Below, piece by piece: positions 47,262 through 59,929 of a stretch of DNA of 64,000 nucleotides; position 1 is the stretch's first letter, and the number at the start of each line of letters is the position of its first letter. The notes beneath the pieces are model-generated. The model worked only from the letters and a program-made list of their open reading frames with translations, was not told where the DNA came from and did no database searches. The stretch lies in the NCBI GenBank assembly GCA_037951105.1, contig JBAMJV010008234.1, positions 30,846 to 94,845 on the forward strand, given 5' to 3'. The position numbers were made by a program, and so were the translations under genes. The stretch is from Echinarachnius parma. Lineage: Eukaryota; Echinodermata; Echinoidea; Clypeasteroida; Echinarachniidae.

Positions 47262-49380
47262 ATGTGGGTACGGTATGCGTACGTGCATTATCGTACATTT
47301 ACAATGGCAATTTGTACAGCAAAGACATGCTCGCGCGAATTAACACACAGTAAAGATATGCGGGAGGGACGGCAATTCCAAGGGGTTATTGCTGCATAGT
47401 CTTTCAAAATAGACCCAGATATTGACGAACTTGTAATTAACAATCTGTCAATGTTATTTTCCAAATCTAAATGAATATTGCCTTATGGTATGTTTAACCC
47501 CTCGTCCCTCGAAGCATTGCAAGTAACACGAATCAATAATATTTGACGAAAATATGGATACTAGAACAGAATAATAATATTTTGTTTAATACATATTATA
47601 TCTAAATTGTCTTCCGAACTAACTGTTGAACAGCAATTAAAGAAAACGTATGATTACATCGTCATATTTTGGTCGGAAAATACGTTGTTTTTTTAATTTT
47701 TTTATTTGGGGTCCGCGAATAAAAAAAATTATAATTAGACCCCACGGGAGATCGCTAACAAAAGGGGATTTAGACTACGCGCGATGCGATGGGAACTTTT
47801 CTTTGTTTACGTTTGTACACTGGGGGTACTGCACGTGCAATGGGGTCCACGTGCAGTGCACACTTCGTGTGTACTTCGTGCCAAACATTTTTTATTTCGG
47901 CTCAAGTATAGCCGTACATGAGTACTATTTTGTTTCGTGTTCATGTTATTACCAATATTAGCGTGCTGTGGATATAATATTGCTTACCTGGAAATTCTCC
48001 CACATGCTTGTATAAATATATACCCTGGAAATGTTGTAATACAGTCAAACCTGTTTTAGCGGCCACCTGTCTATACCAGCCAACCCCAGCCAACCTGCCT
48101 ATCATTAGGCTATATAGTGGCCACCAAAAGTGATCACCTGTACAGCTACACAAACGATGTAAGAAAAACCTGTCTACAGTGGTCACCTGTCTACAGTGGC
48201 CACTTTTCTAATCTGTTTTTTTCCTTAGGTGCTCTCTTTACACAGACCAGTAATAGTGTAATTTGACTGACATAATTAGTAAGAATGGCTATCCACGGGG
48301 TAATGTGGTTTAGTATTGCTTCTCTATACACAAATGATCACATGCCTAGGTAATACATATAATCCAGGGATCGCCGGTAAATTTAAAGGAGTTTTCAGAC
48401 TTTTGCAATTTATTCAAAACTTGTCTCGAATATAATGCTGTTGGGTAGGATGGACTTCTTTGTGAAAGTATAGAGCAGCACCTTTTATCCAGGGGCCGTA
48501 TACTGGGGGGGGAAATTACTTGTTTGTATAAATGTATATATTTTTTTTTCAGTTACGGTTTATAGCAAATCCGGATTCTGAAAAAATGGTATCGTCTGCA
48601 TGCCTATCTTTTGGAAACTTTTCACTGAATTGTTCAGATTATTTGTAAATCGCGGATACTATTGGTTTACTTACTCTACATGGCTGCGGCTCTCAGTTCA
48701 GTTATAGTTTTATTTTATTTTCATTTCAATTCAATCATTAGTATATCATAATATTATGCTCCCTGATTCAACATTAAAATGGGTAAATTAAAACACAGTT
48801 ACATACAAATACTAATGGAGTCTGTGTTCATGATGGTTTCGACTTTCGACCCGATTGAAAAATGGTGTTTGTAACTGACGGCTCTATAAAATAAATGTGT
48901 ACACAAAATATAATATTGTTGATGAGAACGTATGACAGAGCACCAAAATGTATACATCATACATGTATCACACACTCAGCGCTTCATGTTAAACTTACAT
49001 TTTGTATTCCCCGTAATATATTTAAAGGGTGCCACCGCCTAAATTAATATTCTAATAAATGAAAAGTATACATCATTCGGTATATAGTAGTCCAGTCCAC
49101 CAACACGTTCAGGAAAAATGTTGTTGTTTTTTCTAGAAATAAATTATATAATTGGAAAACGCATCACCGTACTAATAATTAAAATTGGGTAAAATAATAA
49201 ATAACCGGAAAAGGCATGTAACAGCATGCACTGTATGTATTTAGGCCAACTGCCAAGACCGAGACGATACAGTCCCTAGAAAAAAAAGAAAAAAAATGAA
49301 TCCCGGATGGCCTATATAATCGGAGGTGTGGTAATCGACTGGCTGTGTTCTAAGAACTAATTAATTAGTGGCGATGGGGT
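47262..49380. other. Intergenic, no gene seen
   Basis: AT-rich sequence upstream of STK11. Apart from the pogo-like fragment I see no repeat, exon or RNA gene that I can support. Confidence 0.6.
48042..48215. mobile_element. pogo-like terminal fragment
   Basis: TA then CAGTCAAACCTGTTTTAGCG, resembling pogo/Tigger termini, followed by CCACCTGTCTATACC and repeated CACCTGTCTACAGTGG words. No matching right terminus found; a fragment. Confidence 0.55.
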
Positions 49381-49494
49381 TAGCTAGGATAGTGGGTATA
49401 GCATGGGCGGACTGATTTGGAGGCATTACATCTTTTCAGTTTTAAAGGGTTTACTCTTAAAAATTGTATTTTGTTTGTCATATCCATAGGCGTA

Positions 49495-49560
49495 TAGGAG
49501 GCGGGGGGGGGGGGGGGGGCGGAGGTTCCATACCACCCCCCCCCCCCCCTCCCTCCCACT
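49495..49560. repeat. Poly-G/poly-C hairpin-forming tract
   Basis: A G run (about 17 bases), a short spacer, then a C run (about 14 bases) that can pair; the flank GGCGTATAGGAGGCG resembles short MITE ends. Confidence 0.75.
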
Positions 49561-49574
49561 TCCCTACCCCCTAG

Positions 49575-49785
49575 AGTTTGGAAAACGACCATATTCGGGC
49601 AAAAAAGCACCTCGAATTCGGGCGAAACCCGTCATATTCTGGCTAAACCATGTCATATTCGGGCAAATCCATATCGTATTCGGGCAAAAACATCATCACC
49701 TTCGGGCAAATCCGACTCATATTCGGGCAAAACCTATCCCATATTCGGGCAAAACCATCACATATTCGGGCAAAATCGTATAAAA
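49575..49785. repeat. Minisatellite, about 23-24 bp period
   Basis: CATATTCGGGCAAAACCAT and variants in eight to nine tandem units. The frame is open in places, but the composition is that of a minisatellite. Confidence 0.9.
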
Positions 49786-49882
49786 CAAAATTGGACATCA
49801 AAGTGGCGAAGACCTTAATTTTTTAATTTTTTTATTTTGCTTGTCAGGTGAAAAATGGAAGGATAATTCGGGCAACGACCTC

Positions 49883-50068
49883 AACCACCACCACCCCCCC
49901 CCCCCCCCCCCTCCCCCCCCCCCCCCCGCCGTAAGCCCATGGTCAAATCAAGTGTTATTTTTTTTCGAATTGTTGCCCCCCCCTCGATGTGTCCCCGGCG
50001 CTACGCCGCAGATGGGACCACCATGCACCCTTGTGTGTGTGTGTGGGGGGGGGGGGGGGGGGGGGGGG
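49883..50068. repeat. Poly-C and poly-G cluster
   Basis: Two C runs at 49883-49927 and a 24-base G run at 50045-50068, with a (GT)n bridge before it. Confidence 0.9.
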
Positions 50069-50187
50069 TTGGGGAAATTTTAAGATAAACACAACTCTTG
50101 GTGTAGCCACATGTCATAATGAAAGTGTGTCAACCCCAAATTGAAAGGAAGAAATGTAAGAGCACATTTTGGGATGTGTTGGTTCCC

Positions 50188-50733
50188 TTTAAAGGGGTAG
50201 TTTAGTTTTGGTAGAGAGGGCGCTGCACATGACAATTTTTTTGTGAGGTAATGAAAAAACTGAGTGTCAAATTTGAGAGAACATGCAATTTTAATGGCAG
50301 AATAAACTTTATTTGGTCAAAATCGACCGAGAAATGGCTGAAATATCAATAAATATATCGGATCTTATAATTATTTGGGGCCCAAATAATTAGATGATTT
50401 TTAGAAAAAAATAAAAAAATGCTTGCACTTTTTCAACAATTTTCAAAAGCATTTTTTAAATAGTTGTTGATGATCTCGCTATTTAATCATTATATCAATA
50501 AAACGATCACATGCATAATTTTGTATGAAAAATGGTTGAAACCAATGCCTTTTAAAAAGCGCCCTCTTGTATTTTAATGGCTCTTTTTGAATGATTACAG
50601 GATTTTTACTTAGTCGTTTGTAATTTTGTATACCTTTCGAGCATGGTGGAGTTATAACTATTAGTTTATAATGTTACTGTGCAGGTTTTGGCTTATAAAG
50701 TTCAGCCTTACCAAAACTAAACTACCCCTTTAA
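50188..50733 (+). mobile_element. TTAA-family MITE, copy 4 (full)
   Basis: TTAAAGGGGTAGTTTAGTTT with TGGTAGAGAGGGCGCTGCAC at the left; GCCTTACCAAAACTAAACTA and CCCCTTTAA at the right. Inverted termini are about 25 bp with TTAA at both ends. With copy 5, the best model of the family. Confidence 0.92.
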
Positions 50734-50831
50734 TGAGGGCCTTGAAAATATTATTACAATCATAATTGTTTCTCCCCGGCGATTATAAGGCTACGGCAAG
50801 GTCGGTTACATGGCTACGGCGTAGGTAGGGA

Positions 50832-50858
50832 TGGGGGGGGGGGGGGGGGGGGGAGGGG
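50832..50858. repeat. Poly-G run
   Basis: G run of about 21 bases following GGGATG. Confidence 0.9.
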
Positions 50859-51244
50859 GCAGTTCCAAACAATACTTTGACGGAAGCAATCCAAAACTTT
50901 AGGGTTAAAAAACAAACAAAAATAGTCAAATCAGTCCGGCAGCGGAATAAGACATGGGCGGTCAATATCCGCGCGCGGATTTTGTCCGACTTGCCAATAT
51001 ATTATTTTTGGTTTCTAATCAAATTTTCAAAAATATGGTTGCGAACAAAACCTAACCCTAACCCGAAATATGGTGGCTATATGTTATATTCGGTGGCTGT
51101 TATATTCGGTGGCCACATTTAGTGGCTTTGATTTGGTGGCTAAAACAACAATCTTCTTAAATTGCACTGCCCATGCAGTCTTATTCCGCGGCCGGACTTT
51201 TTCCACGACCACACCGGTCAGGTCATAACAAAACGATTAATTTT

Positions 51245-52430
51245 ATATCACTTTATTGTAAATTCAACAAATCAACAAGAGTAAACGTGACTATATAATT
51301 ATTATTACAAGGATGGAGGTTATCTATTAGCTAATGATAATTATATAGCGTGGGCAACCGCATTCTAATCGTAAAATGTGCATCAAATAATTCAACCCCA
51401 TTTGTTTTGTTTTTTTAATGTGTCTCATGTCAGGGAGTTTGTGGATTCGAACCGGGCCGGCCGGTTCATAAATATATTATACCGAAGACTTTTGTAATAA
51501 TGGAACCTATAGTCTTTGATAATGAGCTCAAAAAAAAGCATGTGTTTTTATCTTGGGGGTGTTTTTTTCGTATTACTGCTGGTAAACCTTTTTAATATAT
51601 GTCATTATTTGTCCTTGGGGGGGGGGGGGGGTGTATGCTATTGCCCTCTGCCCTCCCCCAACCCCGGCCCCTCCCACATATTACACTAGGACCATTGATT
51701 TCTCGCTGTGGCCACTATACTATGAGAAAATAAGGAAATAACTCATATACAATATATATATATTTAGGGCACAGCCCCCCCCCCCCCCCCCCTCCCCCTC
51801 GTTGCAATCTGCCAATTTTCGTCTTCAACTTCAACGGTGCTGATCGATGTGTCGATCTACCAACGCGCTCTGAGAGTTGGCACTTTACGCCCTCTTGTGG
51901 TAGGGTACGGTCAACACAAGTATTCAGCACTATGATGACTATATCACATTTCTTTTCGTGATGCGTACAAAATACGTGAGCAGATGGGAGAAATAGACAA
52001 AGCAAAATGAACGTAATTTCATTCTTTGTAGTCATACACCAGTGTTTTCGAGGTGTGACCATAACACTAATCTCATTGTTTTGATGAACCGTGAAATATT
52101 GGCTAATTGCGCAGGGAAATGTGTTTTTAAAAACACATTTAATTCATTGATAAACGAAAAGGAAAAGTTGCGTCTAGATGGAATGGATATAAGTGGATAA
52201 TAATGATGTTTTCATTTATAATGTAAAACCAAGATTCCAAAGTGCAATTTTTGTATGACGATGGTCGATAAAACTAATAATTTGTATAAGTAAATAAACA
52301 TTAAAAAATACGCTTATTCAATTCAATATCAATGTAAAGCGCTTAGAGATAATTATCATTCATTATTATTAGGTTCTAATTAGTATAAATCAAAAACATA
52401 CTATTACTATTATTATTATTATTAAATTGT
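51245..52430. other. Intergenic, no gene seen
   Basis: Two poly-G/C runs (51617-51631, 51775-51792) and an isolated Pol III B-box-like GGTTCGAATCC on minus (51446-51456) with no A box. A weak (ATT)n tract at 52402-52425. Nothing else supported. Confidence 0.55.
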
Positions 52431-52504
52431 ATATAATTCAAAATGTCATGTTCATGAAGATGTTGCAAAAATAGGGACCCTGGGAATAAGACCTAAGCAT
52501 ATAA

Positions 52505-53372
52505 ATGACTGCAAGGGCGTCGATTTTCTTCTCATGGTTGGGGGGGATGATCAGGGGGTTTGACCCAATGACGATGCGGAGCATCGTCCACGAGCCGCGA
52601 AGGCGGCGAGGCGATTTTTTTTTGCCGTCCACGAGCCGCGTAGCGGCGAGGCGATTTTTTTTGGCTATTTTGCTAAGAGGGGGGGTTTTGACCCAATGAC
52701 GATGCAGAGCATCGTCCACGAGCCGCGTAGCGGCGAGGCGATTTTTTTGTGGCTATTTTGCTAAGGGGGGGGGGGGGGTTGACCCAATGACGATGCGGAG
52801 CATCGTCCACGAGCCGCGTAGCGGCGAGGCGATTTTTTTTTTGTGGCTATTTTGCTAAGGGGGGGGGGGGGGGGGGGTTGACCCAATGACGATCGGATAC
52901 TGTGTGGGTGATGGCGTTTTTTCTATGCACATCACACTTTCACTTGGCAGCCCAAGGGGGGGGGGGGGGGGGTTTAAACCCCCTAAACCTCCCCCCCCCC
53001 CCCCGTAGATCCGCGCCTGATTTTGGGGCTTGAAATTGTGCAATCTGGAGCATACCTAAGGCATCAATTGCACGTTTTATAAACTTGTTTCTGAGTTACC
53101 GTGTTATAGATAAACACAATTAATGAAATCAAGTTTGCAGAAAACCAAAGGGCGGATCGCACTTCTTTTGCTTATGGAGGAATGAGTAAGGACTTTCTAA
53201 CATAAGACATACGATAATAGCCTCTTCCACAATTACATGCGCCAGTATACTTTTTTTTTTTTTTTTACCCTCCCAAATATTGGGGGGGATGATAATACAT
53301 GCCATCCCCCCCACCTCAAATATTGGGGGGGATATATCCCCCCCATCCCCCCCGTGATCGACGCCCCTGAAT
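52505..53372. mobile_element. Inverted-repeat element containing a hairpin minisatellite
   Basis: AATGACTGCAAGGGCGTCGA at the left and TCGACGCCCCTGAATGACTG at the right are imperfect complements; GGGGGGGATGAT-type segments follow both. The interior holds the array at 52549-52905 and several G and C runs. No coding frame. Confidence 0.65.
52549..52905. repeat. Tandem array with paired GC hairpins
   Basis: Units of about 65-95 bp: TTGACCCAATGACGATGCGG, AGCATCGTCCACGAGCCGCG, TAGCGGCGAGGCGATTTTTT. Each full unit has two perfect hairpins, GACGATGC-GGA-GCATCGTC and GCCGC-GTA-GCGGC. About four units; the last is truncated. G runs between units grow from 7 to 19 bases rightward. Confidence 0.85.
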
Positions 53373-53934
53373 GACTGTGATTATTTGAGAATGATAACAT
53401 CATGCTTTCCTTTAAAATGTTAATCCCATTGCCCACGGCGACCTGGTTTATGCGGCACTTCTGGGAGGAAATAATATTGAATATAAACGTGTGAGTACAC
53501 AGTAACACCCCTTTAAACCCGTAACTAATTTTGGATGTATGTCGCTCAAGTTGAACACTATTTTCGTTACTTTGTCAAATTATTAGGTCCAGTACCCATA
53601 TATACACCCATCACTCTCTCACTCACTGCCTGCATGGTACACATTGTTATTATCAATCTGTTAAACTGCACGTACAATATTTAGTGATTGGATGCCGAAC
53701 TTGACGAACTGCTGACCAAATTTGTGTTAATACACTTATAAAATCCTATAACTTATTTAACTAACAATGTTTTACCATAAAAAATAACTTTTTCATATTA
53801 TAACCATATATACAAACAGAGAATCCATCAATTATCCAAATGTTTTACTACAGGACAGGTACACAAAATAACGAGTTACAAAAACACAACATATACAACA
53901 TAATTATATCACTCAAAGATCTGGTGACGGGTAA

Positions 53935-54120
53935 ATTTTTTTCATTTCATTTAATTTCATTTCATTTCAGTTTATTTACATTCTTCATAAAAACATCAAA
54001 AGATACAATAATTATTACAATAAGTTATACAAAATATATGTCAAATATAATTAAATAGCAAATTAAATCAATTGTGAATGTGGGGCCAACTTGGAAGAGC
54101 ATAAGCCTTATTTGGTGTTG
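53935..54120. mobile_element. Retroelement-like 3' end
   Basis: (ATTTC)n followed by AGTTTATTTACATTCTTCAT and AAAAACATCAAAAGATACAA. Related ends occur at 4743-4810 (after a CAAATT repeat) and 61590-61660 (after CAGTT repeats). A short microsatellite joined to a conserved segment suggests a LINE or SINE tail read on minus. Confidence 0.45.
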
Positions 54121-54604
54121 ACCCCGGTTAAGAAAGAAACATATTATAATGCAAATTGCTAGTAATAACAATAATAAATCAGGATAAATAGCATTTTTCA
54201 GAGTGACATGTTTTTAAATGAGTACTACCGTATATCTTCTATAACAAGCTTAAAAATATATAATATAAAAACAAAAAGGACACATTGAAAGTAGCGAGTT
54301 AGCGAACAAAAAAACTGTTTCTTGAAGGACAAACAAAAAATAACATATACAACATCACAACAAAAAAACCAAGAGAGATTGATAATCCACTATACACTAT
54401 AACGGAGATACGTGAATGATATCAAAACAAAATAGTATTATATCGAAATACATTGAGAAAAAATGAGGGAAAAAACACTTAAATGATGAGGTCACACTAA
54501 GTGGTGGAACTAAAAGGAATGGATCAGTCGGTCAGAATCAGATGGTATCACCATATCCCGTATTGATATCACTGGTGTGCAAATGGGGGTATGGGATGCA
54601 GCCC

Positions 54605-54635
<31 letters not shown>

Positions 54636-54698
54636 AAAAAACACAAACAAAAACACAACAACAACAACAATAACAATAACAAACAAACAAACAAACAA
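54605..54698. repeat. Poly-C, poly-A and (AAC)n tract
   Basis: C run (about 20 bases), A run (about 16 bases), then imperfect AAC and CAAA repeats. Confidence 0.9.
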
Positions 54699-54887
54699 TT
54701 GGGACATTATTTAACTCAATTGTATTTCATTTTGTTAAGTATAATACTGAGAGGTTTATGCTTATATATGAAAGTTTGAAACACTAAACCTTTTTGGGCA
54801 AAAACCCTTAATTTGGGGCAATATTGAATAAATGAAAATGAGCAAAGAACATTTTTTTAGTTTAGGGTATTTTTTCAACTTTTTAGG

Positions 54888-55433
54888 TTAAAGAGGTAGT
54901 TTAGTTTTGGTAGAGAGGGCGCTGCACATCACAATTTTGTTGTGAGGTAATGAAAAACTGAGTGTCGAATTTGAGAGAACATGCAATTTTAATGGCAGAA
55001 TAAACTTTATTTGGTCAAAATCGACCCAGAAACGGCTGAAATATCAATAAATATATCTGATCTTATAATTATTTGGGGCCCAAATAATTAGATGATTTTT
55101 AGAAAAAAATAAAAAAATGCTTGCACTTTTTCAAAAATTTTCAAAAGCGTTTTTTAAATAGTTGTTGATGATCTCGCTATTTAATCATTATATCAATAAA
55201 ACATCACATGCATAACTTTGTATGAAAAATGGTTGAAACCAATGCCTTTTTAAAAAGCGCCCTCTTGTGTTTTAATGGCTCTTTTTGAATGATAACAGGC
55301 TTTTTACTTAGTCGTTTGTAATTTTGTATACCTTTCGAGCATGGTGGAGTTATAACTATTAGTTTATAATGTTACTGTGCAGGTTTTGGCTACTAAAGTT
55401 CAGCCTTACCAAAACTATAAACTACCCCTTTAA
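54888..55433 (+). mobile_element. TTAA-family MITE, copy 5 (full)
   Basis: Closely similar to copy 4 over its whole length, from TTAAAGAGGTAGTTTAGTTT to AAACTACCCCTTTAA. Confidence 0.92.
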
Positions 55434-56137
55434 AATTATCTCAATTTTGGGCAAACCAATCTAAAATAGGGGCAAAATCTTTAAATTTCTTGCGAATATA
55501 TTGAGTAATTTGGGTCAACCAAATGGTCAACACAAGAAGGATCATGATACAAATTATAATTACTTGAGCAAAAGGACCCCAACCCCCTAAAATAACATTG
55601 CACATTGCACATTTAGTAAAAAATGATCTCAAATTCGGGCATACTCATTTCAATTGGGAAATGAATAGTTTTTATACACACTATTAGTACTTTGGGTCAA
55701 CAAAACGATTACTCAAGATAGGAAGAAGAAGAATTATAATTATTTAAACAAAGGCTTTCAGCCGCCATTAAAATGATGAATACTCAGAGCTATAAAGCAT
55801 TCCAGGAAAAAAATAAATCCGCTCTGATCCTCCTGAACATCATTCGCTATCATCGTGCACCATCCTTTGGTCACGTGACGTCACTAAGACGGCTCAATTT
55901 CGCACATTCAAGATCAACACACTATAGGCGTTTGCACTCCGTTGTACACCATCGGCATATTGTTGGTTATAAATCCATGCAACGAATATCAAATGCCCGG
56001 TCACCGCATGGATTAAAAATTATTTTTCGTATTATGGGATAAATGATCCTAGATTTATTCCCTATACGATATGATAGAAAGCAGTTGGCAATAATTATGA
56101 TATCGGTCGTTACAAAGTCTGCAGGATATGACGTTGT

Positions 56138-56326
56138 TGTGAAGGTCATTGAGTTTATGCGAAAAGCCTTTCTGATATCGATTTGTTTGTTATTTCTATA
56201 CGTCATTTGTCCGTAGTTGTCCTTACATCCTTGGAACGTGTCCGTGAATGTTGCAGACATTATAATGACGTAGAAATCGTTCCCCAAAACGCTTTTCGCA
56301 TAAACATAATGACCTTCACTATAACT
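56138..56326. repeat. Inverted repeat, possible MITE
   Basis: GTGAAGGTCATTGAGTTTAT and GCGAAAAGC at the left pair with GCTTTTCGCATAAACATAAT and GACCTTCACT at the right; inner CTATACGTCATT and AATGACGTAGAA also pair. A palindromic GTGACGTCAC (CRE-like) lies nearby at 55875. Confidence 0.7.
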
Positions 56327-56595
56327 TATCATATTTCCGCTTCTTCAACATACGAGTGATATTTTATGTAATTTTCCTATCAAGTCTACGCATTAGTTTT
56401 CAGTTGTTTTGTCATTGTATATTTTCCTCTTACTCTTTATTATCTACTTCAATTACAAGTCATTCCATTAAATCAATTACTTTATCTCCCTAATCATTAT
56501 CCTTATTATCAGGGCGCACGGGTGTAATTCAGGCTTTTCGGTTTTTTTAAATAATGACGTCATTTTTTTTTCAGAAAATAAATCAGAAACAATAC

Positions 56596-57292
56596 TTAAA
56601 GGGATAGTTGAGTTCTGGTAAGGAGAGTACAGTTTTAGTGAAACTGAATTTTAGTAACCAAAAATTGCATCATTACATTACAAACTAATAGTTATAACTA
56701 GAAAGGAACACAAAATTACAAATGACGTAGTAAAGATCATTTTTTTTTTCTTTTTCCAAAGATATTTATTTTCTCCAAACAATAACAAAATAACAATCAA
56801 TAACAAGATTAATATATAAAATAATTTGCATGTTTACATAATTGTATATAATATGATCTTACATTCATCTAAATAGTTATCATTCAAAAAGAGCCGTTAA
56901 AACGTAAGAGGGCGCTCTCTAAACACTCATCGGTTTCAACCATTTTGAATAAAATATTGTGCATGTGATGCTTTGTTGAATAGTGAAGATAGAGAGAAAT
57001 AACCAATAACTATTTAAATACCTATTTTGTAACTTTTTTGAAAAGAGGAAGCATTTTTTTGAATTTTTAACGGCTGGTTCAAAATTCTCTAATAAACCCG
57101 GGCCCCGGGTTTATTACAAATTGTTATATTTATGGATATTTCAGCCGTTTCTGAACCGATTTTGATCAAACAAAGATGATTTTATTGTTTAAATATTATG
57201 CTCTTTCAAATTTTACACTCAGTTTTTCATTACCTCACAAACCAATTAAGTAGTCTAGCGCCCTCTCTACCAAAACTCAACTTTCCCTTTAA
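56596..57292 (-). mobile_element. TTAA-family MITE, copy 6 with an insertion
   Basis: TTAAAGGGATAGTTGAG at the left, CAACTTTCCCTTTAA at the right, family interior in reverse orientation. About 140 bp of unrelated AT-rich sequence (about 56737-56877) interrupts it. More diverged than copies 4 and 5. Confidence 0.85.
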
Positions 57293-57672
57293 GTTGTTAT
57301 TATCTGTATTTTTATGTTGGATTTGGCATTAAGGTAATGCTATCTTCCATAATAAGCCCAAATTCTGGATAAATCTGGTAAATGATGTCTTTTTTTGATT
57401 ATTCAGTGCAAAGCATGGAGATCTGGAATCCTGTAGACAAGACCAATACAAAATATGTATTCTTCGTTCAAGGCTCATTTTATTAATTTTCCGCTGCATC
57501 AATTTTTAAAAATTTTTTTCTGTTGATAGATCTACCATGATATAGAGATATATCAAAAAAATAGGAAACTTCATGCAATCGTTTATATTTTATCTTGGAT
57601 TGAAATTATGGTGTGTAGTGTGTAAGCCTATGGGGATAATATTTACTACCGTGTGTCCATCATCACCACTAC

Positions 57673-58018
57673 AATTATATTCTACTCTTCTTCCTCCTCC
57701 TCCTCCTCCCTCCTCCTCCTCCTCCTCCTCCTCCTCCTCCTCCTCCTCCTCCTCCTCCTCCTCCTCTTCCTTCTTCTTCTTCTTCTTCTTCTTCTTCTTC
57801 TTCTTCTTCTTCTTCTTCTTCTTCTTCTTCTTCTTCTTCTTCTTCTTCTTCTTCTTCTTCTTCTTCTTCTTTCTTCTTCTTCTTCTTCTTCTTCTTCTTC
57901 TTCTTCTTCTTCTTCTTCTTCTTCTTCTTCTTCTTCTTCTTCTTCTTCTTCTTCTTCTTCTTCTTCTTCTTCTTCTTCTTCTTCTTCTTCTTCTTCATCT
58001 TCTTCTTCGTCGTCACTT
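57673..58018. repeat. Giant (TCC)n(TTC)n polypyrimidine tract
   Basis: About 100 bp of TCC repeats, then roughly 230 bp of nearly pure TTC repeats with a single extra T near 57871. The plus strand is all pyrimidine for about 300 bp. Long open frames here are artefacts of the repeat. H-DNA forming potential. Confidence 0.97.
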
Positions 58019-58365
58019 TCATCATCATCAGCCCAATTGTGAAAATCTTCCTCCTACCATCATCATCATCCATCGTTAAAAGCATCATCTCATCATCATC
58101 ATCGTCGTCGTCAACACCACCACAATCATCATCATTATCATCACCATCTGGCCATCATCATTATCATCACCATCTGGCCATCATCATCATCGTACAACAA
58201 CAACAGCAACAACAACATCATCGTCATCATCATCATCGTCATTCAGTCATCATCATATTCGGTCATAAGCATCAGCATCATTATCATCATCATCATCACC
58301 ATCATCATCACCAGCACCACCAGCATTATCATCATTATCATCCTCATCCTCATCACCATTACCAT
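58019..58365. repeat. (CAT)n-type microsatellite field
   Basis: Imperfect ATC/CAT, CAA and CAC triplets continuing from the TTC tract, including two copies of CATCATTATCATCACCATCT. Confidence 0.92.
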
Positions 58366-58839
58366 CTCTTGACACAAGTACATACTAATATCGATATTTC
58401 TTGATTTTTTCATTCTCTTCCCTATGTCCTTCGCTTATAATGACCCCCTTTCAGTTCACATTTCCCCATCAGCTACTGAGTTGGCGATGTTTCGTTAACC
58501 TTCCAATATTCATGTAAGCAAACATCCCCTATGTACTGCCGGGCACGCGCTAAAACTCACTGCTCGTTAAAACACAATACCAGTGGTGGTGGCTGAAATC
58601 CAATGTAATGACTCCTTTCATAATCATAATGATGTAACGTTATCTATTTTTTCCCTTAAACATAATAATTCGTCAAGAATTATATATTCATGTATATGGT
58701 TCAATGTTTGTCCGTCGGGCGATGATGTGTCGCCTACTATATTTGCCTTGTGGCCAGCGCGTTATCATACCGAGAAAATTCATGCCTTTAATGCGTGAAA
58801 ATGTATTTTTATACCGTCGGTACATAAAGTCGGGATATT

Positions 58840-59710
58840 TTTCTTTTCACGTCCCAAGCTATTTCGAGCGCCTCGTCCAGGCACGCCGGACGTCACTGTG
58901 ACGTCATAACGAAGGGGGCACGCGAACGGCCCGATATCGGCTCGCGACTCGCGAGCGAAACATGTAAACACGATATTACGGCTCGCGCCCGTAGCGTACA
59001 TCGTGCATGGCACACGAACACTCACACACATACACACGCACACCCACCCACACACACAATTCACCGCCGCATTTAATTGACCTACAACAGGCGCCGAATT
59101 TTTGTTGGTTGGGGTCTATGAATGGCGGCAAAATTTTTGATCGCAACTTTTGTCCACCTTTCTGGTTTAATCTTACAGGAAATCGTTCACATTTCTTCGA
59201 GACTATAGAGGAAGAGAATTAATTCTTTGAAAATGTGAATTTCCGGTTTTTATACCAGCGATCTGGACGCAAGAAGGGGGCAAATCATACGCACCGTGTG
59301 CGTGTGCGTGTATGAACGGCGACAGCGGCGTATTCATGTAAGTATGTTGGCGAGTGTGTGTGTGTGTGTGCATTTTTTGTACGGATGTGGGGAACGTAAT
59401 ATAGCTCCCCGGTTGGTTGGTTGGTTGGTTGGTCGGTTGTAGTAGTAGTAGTGTGTGGTAAATGCTCGCCAGCAGCTGCTAGGTCGAGATAAACCCAGTC
59501 CCGTGCCGTCTTTGTTGCGAGTACCCTTCTTTGTTCCTCCTTTTTTGGGAGGTCTGGATTATTAATACCCCGTTATTTGGACCTGGCACGCGAATGGCAC
59601 ACGAACTGTGACGGTGCCGGTGAGCGGACGTGGATTTTTATTCCAGCGCAGGCCCCGTCTAGCCCCCCAACGAAGCGTAGGAACAAAGATGATTCTGGTA
59701 TTCGAAAGGT
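58840..59710 (+). promoter_or_regulatory. CpG-rich block, candidate promoter with first exon
   Basis: CpG density is clearly above the AT-rich surroundings. It contains TGACGTCA (58901-58908, full CRE), CTCGCGACTCGCGAG and many CG words. At 59689 an ATG opens a short frame (ATG ATT CTG GTA TTC GAA AG) ending at a good donor AG|GTGAGC (59708/59709). This could be the first coding exon of an unidentified plus-strand gene beyond the window. Without a second exon it stays speculative. Confidence 0.35.
59012..59455. repeat. Short microsatellites in the CpG-rich block
   Basis: CACACA at 59020-59060, TGTG at 59350-59370, (GGTT)n at 59410-59435 and (AGT)n at 59440-59452. Confidence 0.85.
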
Positions 59711-59929
59711 GAGCTGAGATGGTGATATATTTTTTCTTATTCCTTTTTTTCTGTGTGTCTTCAATGCATGCATCGCATCTGATGATTGTGCTGTACTCTG
59801 AATGCGAATGTGCAGCACGGAGACGCCATTTACAACACACAACTATAGTAGTAATTACAGTCACTGCATGCAACATACAATCATCATAATTATACCGGTG
59901 CCTGTGCATTGCATTCCAAATTTACACGC

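Noticed and set aside
55773-56042. 89-codon frame with many His and Arg
   Set aside because: No family recognised, no splice or promoter context that I trust, and it overlaps AT-rich repeat-like sequence; not called as a gene.
57573-58088. Long frames of poly-Leu, poly-Ser, poly-Phe, poly-Lys or poly-Glu
   Set aside because: All are translations of the TCC/TTC microsatellite in different frames; no non-repetitive protein sequence adjoins them.
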